A stretch of 64,000 nt of DNA from Aldrovandia affinis (lineage: Eukaryota; Chordata; Actinopteri; Notacanthiformes; Halosauridae), in assembly GCA_029706075.1 (NCBI GenBank), contig JAINUG010000047.1:1062675-1126674 (forward strand), given 5' to 3'. This document shows positions 57,540-64,000 of the stretch, one piece after another. Both the position numbers and the translations under genes were made by a program. The notes under the pieces are model-generated. The model was not told where the DNA came from and made no database searches. It saw only the letters and a program-made list of their open reading frames with translations. Position 1 is the stretch's first letter. Every line of letters starts with the position of its first letter.

Positions 57540-58440
57540 TAAACAATTAAATACAAATGTTAGTCATAGAGGATTCGAGGTGGAGTTCCACTCAATCTAC
57601 TGCCTACTGCAGAGGACGTCACTAAGCTTCCCTGTTGCAGCTGATTTCTGAATGGTTATTAGGGTCCTAACGTTAGTTAGCTAGCTGGTTCAGTGCTCCA
57701 GTCTCATTCAACAACGCGTTGTCCTGTCAGTGAAGCGGCAGTCAACAAGATAGCCTATGTTAACATGAAAGCTTAAAGATACATCACGGACTCATGGAGC
57801 CATTCTGGACACACACTCTCTTTTTATTTTATTTAATGTCAATTAAAAGTGCTATAAATGATGTGTGTGAGAATGAATAAGCAAGCCTTATATTACACCT
57901 GACATCGAAATGAATAAGTACACTGGTGTAACATTAGAGAAAGTTCATTCTAATTTACTGCAAATTAGCACAGGCACATAACTCAGACAACTTGACTGAC
58001 TTAACTTATTTCAACCAATACAAGGTAAATGTGACGTTATGTAGATATTCAACTCACTTTTAATAGTGTAACGATGAGCAGTAAGCTTAGCCACCAACAA
58101 TGCTAATGAATGTATTCACCATATTGTGTGTGTTATCAGCCGTTGCTTGTATGTAGCCTAGCCACCATGGCTACATGCTACATAATGTCCCACAGGCCTT
58201 TGCGAACGCTACAGCTATTATTTATTATTGAGTTATGTTAACGTTTTACTATTTGTATAATTGTGTAATGGCGCTTGTATGAAAGTCTTTCTCTCCCCTG
58301 TTACAGAGGGTTATTGTATGTGACCCTTTGTGTTGTGCACCATGATGGTAGGTGTATGTGTAGAGAGTAACCACTGCGCGTTTGTTGTGTTTTCTGTGTA
58401 TTTCCTGTCGTCTTTGTTTTTTACATTTTTATTTGTAGTT
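57540..58440. other. Gene-free stretch
   Basis: I see no gene or element. Confidence 0.5.
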
Positions 58441-58444
58441 TCTA

Positions 58445-58725
58445 CTTTTTCCCAGTTTTTCTTCCAATTTGGTTGCCAATTATACCCTCTATTTAACTCA
58501 ATTCACCCTCCCCCACGAGTCCGCAGCCTGTCCTCCGGGTAACGAGACAATTTCTGGGCTGGTAGAACCCAACCACGGATGCTCCCCCTACCCCTGGGGC
58601 AGACAGCCAAATGCTGCCCCTGATCGGGAGTAACAGCCAGAGTCGGTCTGGCAAAGACAGGCTTTGAACCGCATCCATGATGGGCAGCCACACTCGTATC
58701 GGCCCAGCCATCTGCCACCCCTCAA
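58445..58725 (-). mobile_element. tRNA-derived SINE (family A), second copy
   Basis: It shares CCAATT..GTTGCCAATTATACCCTCTATTT-type sequence (GCCAATTATACCCTC at 58474) with the SINE inside Tc1 copy B, and the CCTGGGGC.GACAGCCAA block. On the minus strand the head at about 58640-58725 has a B box GGTTCAAAGCC. The A box is eroded. It is older than the copy at 15898. Confidence 0.75.
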
Positions 58726-61700
58726 TGCTTTGTTTTAATAAAGCTGGTAGTGGAAAAAAGATAATGGAAAAGCAAACTCTCCGTAGTCTTGATTTAGCTC
58801 GCCCCGCTACAGCATTTATATTTCCTTCATTAAGCAGTCTTTCAGAAATTTTCTTGGATTGCAACAGCATATTCGCTTCTCTCCCAACTCCAAATCAACT
58901 CGTCTCTTCACTAAACCAGAGAGTCTCTTCTTCTATGATACATGACTTGCGTCATAATTGCTTCACACTGCCATCTACTGGTCAAAATATAGAGAATGTG
59001 CATGCACCTAGACTTCATAGCTTTACCTTGCAGTTTGTTCACCCTCTGCCTATGCTGCTACTGTTCTCATGCCTTTTGACTTACAAGAATGACTGTCCCT
59101 ATCTTATGTTGGCTTTGCTGTGTTCTTGAAGTTTTTAATGATTAGATGTATAAAAATTACTGATAATAACTTCTCCTTTATGGCAGCCTACACACTTTTG
59201 ACATGATGTCACTGTGACACTAGTCCAGAACTGTTCAACCCTGACTTCAGAGGTGCAACTTCAATCAATTGAGCGAGAGGGTCGTTTGAGGGGGAATTAT
59301 TCAGACATGGCTCCCAGCTGCTTAACTCAAGGAGACAGAAGTGACCAGCCTATGCAAACTGATTTCTTTCACAGCTTATATCCAGCCTTTTCTTTTCATT
59401 ATAACAAGAGCTCTGGAACATAATCACAGCATTGAGAGCACACATCAGTTGCTATTCATTATTTATTAACATCTATCTTTAGCCAAGATTTCCCACTGAA
59501 AATAATATGCCTTTACCCCTTCCCCATCAATCCACATCTTAAATATGTTTGGTTAAATATGTACGGAAATTCCTCTCAGAACCCGTACACACACGCAAAC
59601 TGACTTTGAAATATTGCATGCTCAAAATAACGGCTAATATGTTCTGAATGTGCACATGAGACTGTCTGCAAGCCGGATGTATCCACGAACATTCCCACCA
59701 CAGTTTACAAGTAAGAATGTTTATATAAGGGATGTTTATATATAATATCTAAGTATTAAATAACATCACAGTTATGCAAAAAAGAGTGAATATATATTCA
59801 ACTGGAGTGGTTACATTACCGGAACCAGTAAAGTATATGTTTTTGAACATGGTGACCTGGGTTCAAAATATGGTCATATTGTATTTATTTTACATTTAAA
59901 ATGGTGTTATTTTAAATGGTCATTATTATTGTGGAATCCATTAGTCTGCTTTGACAGTGCTTTAAATCTAATCTCAAAAATTAAAAGTGGTAAATTTTTT
60001 AGATAGTGATCTAAAAAAAGGTCCACAACCATGAAATACGCATATGTAGATTAATTTAACCCTAAGCTAGTTCATTAATGTAAGGTGTGAACACCAGAGG
60101 TAGTTTCTATTGTGCATCTGGACTACGTTTTTAAAGTTATTTTTAAATACAGGTGTGATCCTGAAACTGATATACTGGTAGCTGCATTTCAAACTCAGGA
60201 ATTTTGAGGCAGCGGAATTAGAGTCCTTCTTGCCTGTTAATTGCCTGCCTGATTTGTATGGGTTATTTGCCATATTTATGCTACACATAAATACGTTAAT
60301 CTCTTTCTTATTAATTACATTTAGGTCAGACACAGTACATTTTAACATAAACAAACTTAAATGTAAACTACCATAATGGAGAAAAAACACTAGCCAGCTA
60401 CATTCTTATAGTGTTTGCAGATTCAGCTGGCGAGAGACAAACGCCTCAGTTGACAAGTAGCTTGATGACAAGAGTCCTGCCTCTAACATACATCAAGGTA
60501 AGTGTTTCTTTTTTTGTCAGATTGACATTCAACAGGCTATACCGCCTTTCCCAATCACCTCTCTGATGCTTATGCAATGTTCAAAGACACTTGAGAGTAT
60601 CAAGCTCAGTCATAAATGATCAATTAATCAAATTTATTTGAAATGTATTTAATCAATATCCAAAATCTACTTTTTGCTAAAGGCATAAATGCATAAGGAT
60701 GCCAATCAGATTTTTTTTCTCACTTTTTGTAGACATGTTAGTGTAAAAGCAATGCACATTTGAGCTTCTTAAATTTACATTGATTACAGATACAATTTCC
60801 TTTGGGGAATAGGCACTTCAACACAACACTAGGAAGTTGAATACTATTGTCACAATTGTCACAAACAATTTGCTATGAGAAACGGGTTTGTCTCGTGCTA
60901 TTTGACCTTACTAGCAGCATGTAACCCTACACCTTCCTGGATACCGCAGCAATTGGAAATGATAAGCATCTGTTGCTTGCTAACTGTACTGTACTGAACT
61001 GAAATGATAATGGAAATTCCTGTCACTTTTTATGAAAGCATCACATTAATTAATAACTTGCTTCCATTTATAATTGAGTGAATAATCTTTATATAGCTGG
61101 GTAATGGGTTTTTCCTTTTTTTCCAGAATTTTGGTGAACACACTGGTGCATTTTGTTACTGCGTTTGAAATGCCCAAAATGTGGGAGATTTATTGAATTC
61201 AAAAGCACACAAAAGACATTAAGAAAGGTTTACCATTTAGATTTTTACAGTAGCAGACATAACATATTATAATTGTTGAAATAAAGCAAAATGTTTCAGA
61301 TTTTTCCCCGATTTCTCCCAAATTAGTGACCAATTATACCCTCTATTTATTTATCATAGAGATACCACTAAATAGTTTTCCTTGCTCATGTAAACCCATG
61401 CTGAAACCCAGATGTATTTGAGGAAAAAAACCAGCTTAAAGGTGTGGCTTAGTTGGTGTTACGTGCCTATTACCTGACTGGAGACGGGTCATACCAGACA
61501 GTTTCCTTCGCTTTGTGGAAAGTGCTGGTGGTTATGGGGAGGAGGTGGTGGGGAGGGGGGGGGCTGAGTCCATCACATTTTTACATTCAATGTGTGAGTT
61601 CTAAAGAATCTGTGTAAATATTTAACCGATAGAATGAGGTCAATGTGGTGTAGGCAGAAGATATGCGAATCCATTTGCGCAATTTGTGGTCAGGTTCAGA

Positions 61701-63560
61701 CGACTGGCACAGCAAGCATTCCCGTGTAAAAAAAAGAAGGAAAATTCCCTCGCTCAAGGAATTTGAGTACCAATTGAGGGTGGGCAATTTTGCTTCATTT
61801 GTTTCTCCGCAAAGGTTTTACTTTACCATGTTGTGATTTTTTTTGTCACAGAAAGACTAAAACTGACTTTGACCATTATTTTGAAGGCATTGCTTAGAAA
61901 TCCAGCCCCCATACACGCAGTCCTGTTTGACAGCACTATTACCCGATGACATATATCCTCACTTCAAGTTGCATGCCTGTGTTAGCAATACAGGGGCTCA
62001 TATTTTGTCTGGATCCCAGAATCTTGTTATAGCTTCCCAATGTAACATCTCTGATCTTTGCCATCCGATGCCATTGGGTGTGTATACCATCAAGACCTCC
62101 TATGACACACCACACAGGTGTGAGCTTGATTTCCTCAAGATGTGTGTCTCACACTTCTACTCTGCGCCACTCCCTGAATTAAAAATGTACTCCATATTCT
62201 GACCCAAGTATATAGACTCCATTCTGTTATGCTAGTGCAGTATGCCTTTCGGATGGGGGATGTTTAAGATTGTAATCTACTGGTGCAGAAATACCGTGAC
62301 ATTTCTAACACTGCTAAGAAGAGACTAAACAGACTGGGATGGCTAGCTTAAGAGCCCAGGACACTACAGGTGAGAGGTTTACGATGTGTCATTAACACCA
62401 AGGATTTGGGGGTCAGTCAGAGTGGGGGGAGAAGATATTTGTAACAAATATTTCTGTTTTTTTATGAAGCCATCCACTTCATGAGGGAAATGACAGAAGA
62501 AGGCCATTCTGTCACTTATATATACCCTGCCTGAAAACAATATGTTCATGAATACTTTTGGACTCGTATTCGTATTATGTTCAGTTTACTGATGGCATGG
62601 GCATATTTCTTGAGCACACACACCTGGGGTAACCTGAGGAGAAATACTGCACCTTAACTAATTGACCTTTGGTCTCTCTGTTGTGTCAACTCCAGCCACA
62701 ATGTTTTCTGGTTTCTGGCTGAAACACTACACCACACAAGTTGGACTTTTTCTGCCCTTGCTTGTCAAAATGGTGGATATGTGCTTTAACAATCCAGCTG
62801 ACAACCTTTAATCTACTGAATATGCTTAAAATGTGGTGTTTTAATATTTGATCTCAAAACCCAACGTATTCAAAGGGTAGACTTAAAACACAAAAAGAGC
62901 ATGGTGGTAGAGAACTTCATACATAAACCCGCAATGTATTTTATTCACATTTTCCGAGTTCACATCACACACCTGGAACTTTGGAAAGTTTCAAGTGAAC
63001 TCTTAATTATCAGCGATTAGGAGCATTTCCATAATAGGGAAGTGAGGATTTTCCATTAAATCCTAGCTTTTCAAAAATGTTTTACCTGCAGGATTTTAAG
63101 CCCCGAGATTGGTGGAATGTAAATCTCTCTACTTCATTTGTACATTGCAGATGGGGATTTAAACCTGCAGGCTCTGACACATGTGCTCTAAAGGTACAAC
63201 TGTGCCAGTTGCCAGACTGTTAATCTTGCAGCACATAGGGTAGAATTTCAGCTATCGGTCTGGGTGGCTGAGAGTCTCATTTTAAAATTCCGAGATCCTG
63301 CTCGATATGAAAGGGATTGACTCTTGCGTGCATAATGTGATGAAAGGCAGAAAACATCTGGATCACACATTAGGGTGGAAATTAGACTGATAGACAGGCT
63401 TTCTTCAGGAAATATACACCTGTAGAGGAATTCAAGTGGAAATTGTTGCTCTCGTAATGTTCTTTTTGTCATTTTCAACAGCAGTCTTGGGAAAACCTAG
63501 CCAGTAATTAAATACAGCGGGGCCCAGCAGTTAGTTTGCTATCCCTCAGAAAATACTTGT
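58726..63560. other. Gene-free stretch with SINE scraps
   Basis: I see no gene. A 50-bp tail of SINE family A (TTTCTCCCAAATTAGTGACC, then AATTATACCCTC) lies at 61300-61352. A G-rich patch occurs at 61536-61563. A 91-residue open frame at 61927-62202 matches nothing I recognise. Confidence 0.45.
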
Positions 63561-63564
63561 GATT

Positions 63565-63775
63565 GTTTTTATTATTTCACGATTTTTTCTCTTCACCCAA
63601 TTTGGAATGGCCATTTGTATTCGTAATCTAGCCTCATCGCTGAAACCTCCTCTGTCAGTTTGGCAGACAACCATGTGCTCCGACTTAATCCCTCCCTCCC
63701 TGAGCAACATTATGACCAATTATGTACCGCCCTGCGGGGCTGACGGCACAGTAAGCACTGGCATGGTCTGAATGT
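63565..63775 (-). mobile_element. SINE family C copy
   Basis: It shows the order TTTTTTCTCTTCACCCAATT, GGAATGGCC, CCCTCCCTCCCTGAGCAACA, GACCAATTATGTACCGCC and GGGGCTGACGGCACAGT, then GGCATGGTCTGAAT. This parallels the blocks at 10960 and 49860. It is read as minus-strand by analogy with the tRNA-like end at 49975. The B box is degraded here. Confidence 0.5.
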
Positions 63776-64000
63776 GATTCTTTGTGATTGTTGGTCACAT
63801 TTCATATGACATTTAATTTGATGGAACCTATAAGCCTATGTGCCGTGCATATGATAGGTGTAACATAGCAGTGCTTGAAATTAACACCTGCCCAGTTGCC
63901 AAATGTGGGTAAAAATAATTAAGTTAGACAACCTTACCAGCCACTTCAGTGGGTGTTCCTTTTAACTTTCAAATCGTATTTTACCCTTTCATTTAATACA
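63776..64000. other. End of window, unassigned
   Basis: I see nothing recognisable in the last 225 bp. Confidence 0.5.

Noticed and set aside
61927..62202. 91-residue open frame as a gene
   Set aside because: There are no motifs and no neighbouring exons. Its length is within chance for this composition.

Overview
The window looks like repeat-dense chromosomal DNA of a ray-finned fish. It is AT-rich and contains no convincing host protein-coding gene. The evidence for fish is the mix of element families: Tc1-like transposons, tRNA-headed SINEs (one with the TTTAGCAGACGC tail seen across teleosts), L2- and CR1-clade LINEs, a DIRS-type element, Ty3/gypsy elements and small hAT derivatives. I cannot name the species. 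All recognisable coding sequence belongs to transposable elements, and every copy is broken by stops, frameshifts, deletions or insertions.

Layout. 1-13.3 kb: single-copy-looking AT-rich DNA with one foldback repeat (631-759), one old SINE (about 11 kb) and possible conserved noncoding blocks. 13.35-17.7 kb: two Tc1 elements in opposite orientation. The second holds a SINE, and that SINE holds an LTR-like insert; a third Tc1 3' fragment follows. 20.1-24.6 kb: the tail of a pogo/Tigger-like transposase gene split by a 363-bp SINE, a 954-bp hAT derivative, and a second 363-bp SINE. 25.4-27.9 kb: an L2 LINE with endonuclease and reverse transcriptase remains, interrupted by another SINE. 31.5 kb: a second L2-type RT scrap.

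34.8-38.6 kb: a DIRS-like element on the minus strand with inverted terminal repeats and gag and tyrosine-recombinase remnants. Inside it sits an LTR element arranged as forward LTR, primer-binding site and inverted LTR fragment. Inside that LTR sits a hAT-like MITE, which holds a second hAT MITE. 38.9-47.4 kb: two related solo LTRs with 4-bp target duplications, a 337-bp hAT derivative, a degenerate Ty3/gypsy element (gag zinc knuckles, RT, RNase H edge, integrase) broken by a SINE and by a 721-bp solo LTR, and a second gypsy LTR with its primer-binding site.

53.2-56.5 kb: a hAT-like element that has swallowed a CR1 LINE and an LTR-like block. 56.8-57.5 kb: a 750-bp Tc1 deletion derivative with both ends intact. 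The rest (about 47.5-53.2 kb and 57.6-64 kb) is AT-rich DNA with SINE scraps.

No genes work together as a pathway here. The interest lies in the insertion history: many element ends and target-site duplications can be read directly, so the order of events is recoverable. Family assignments come from motifs recognised by eye, without database searches.
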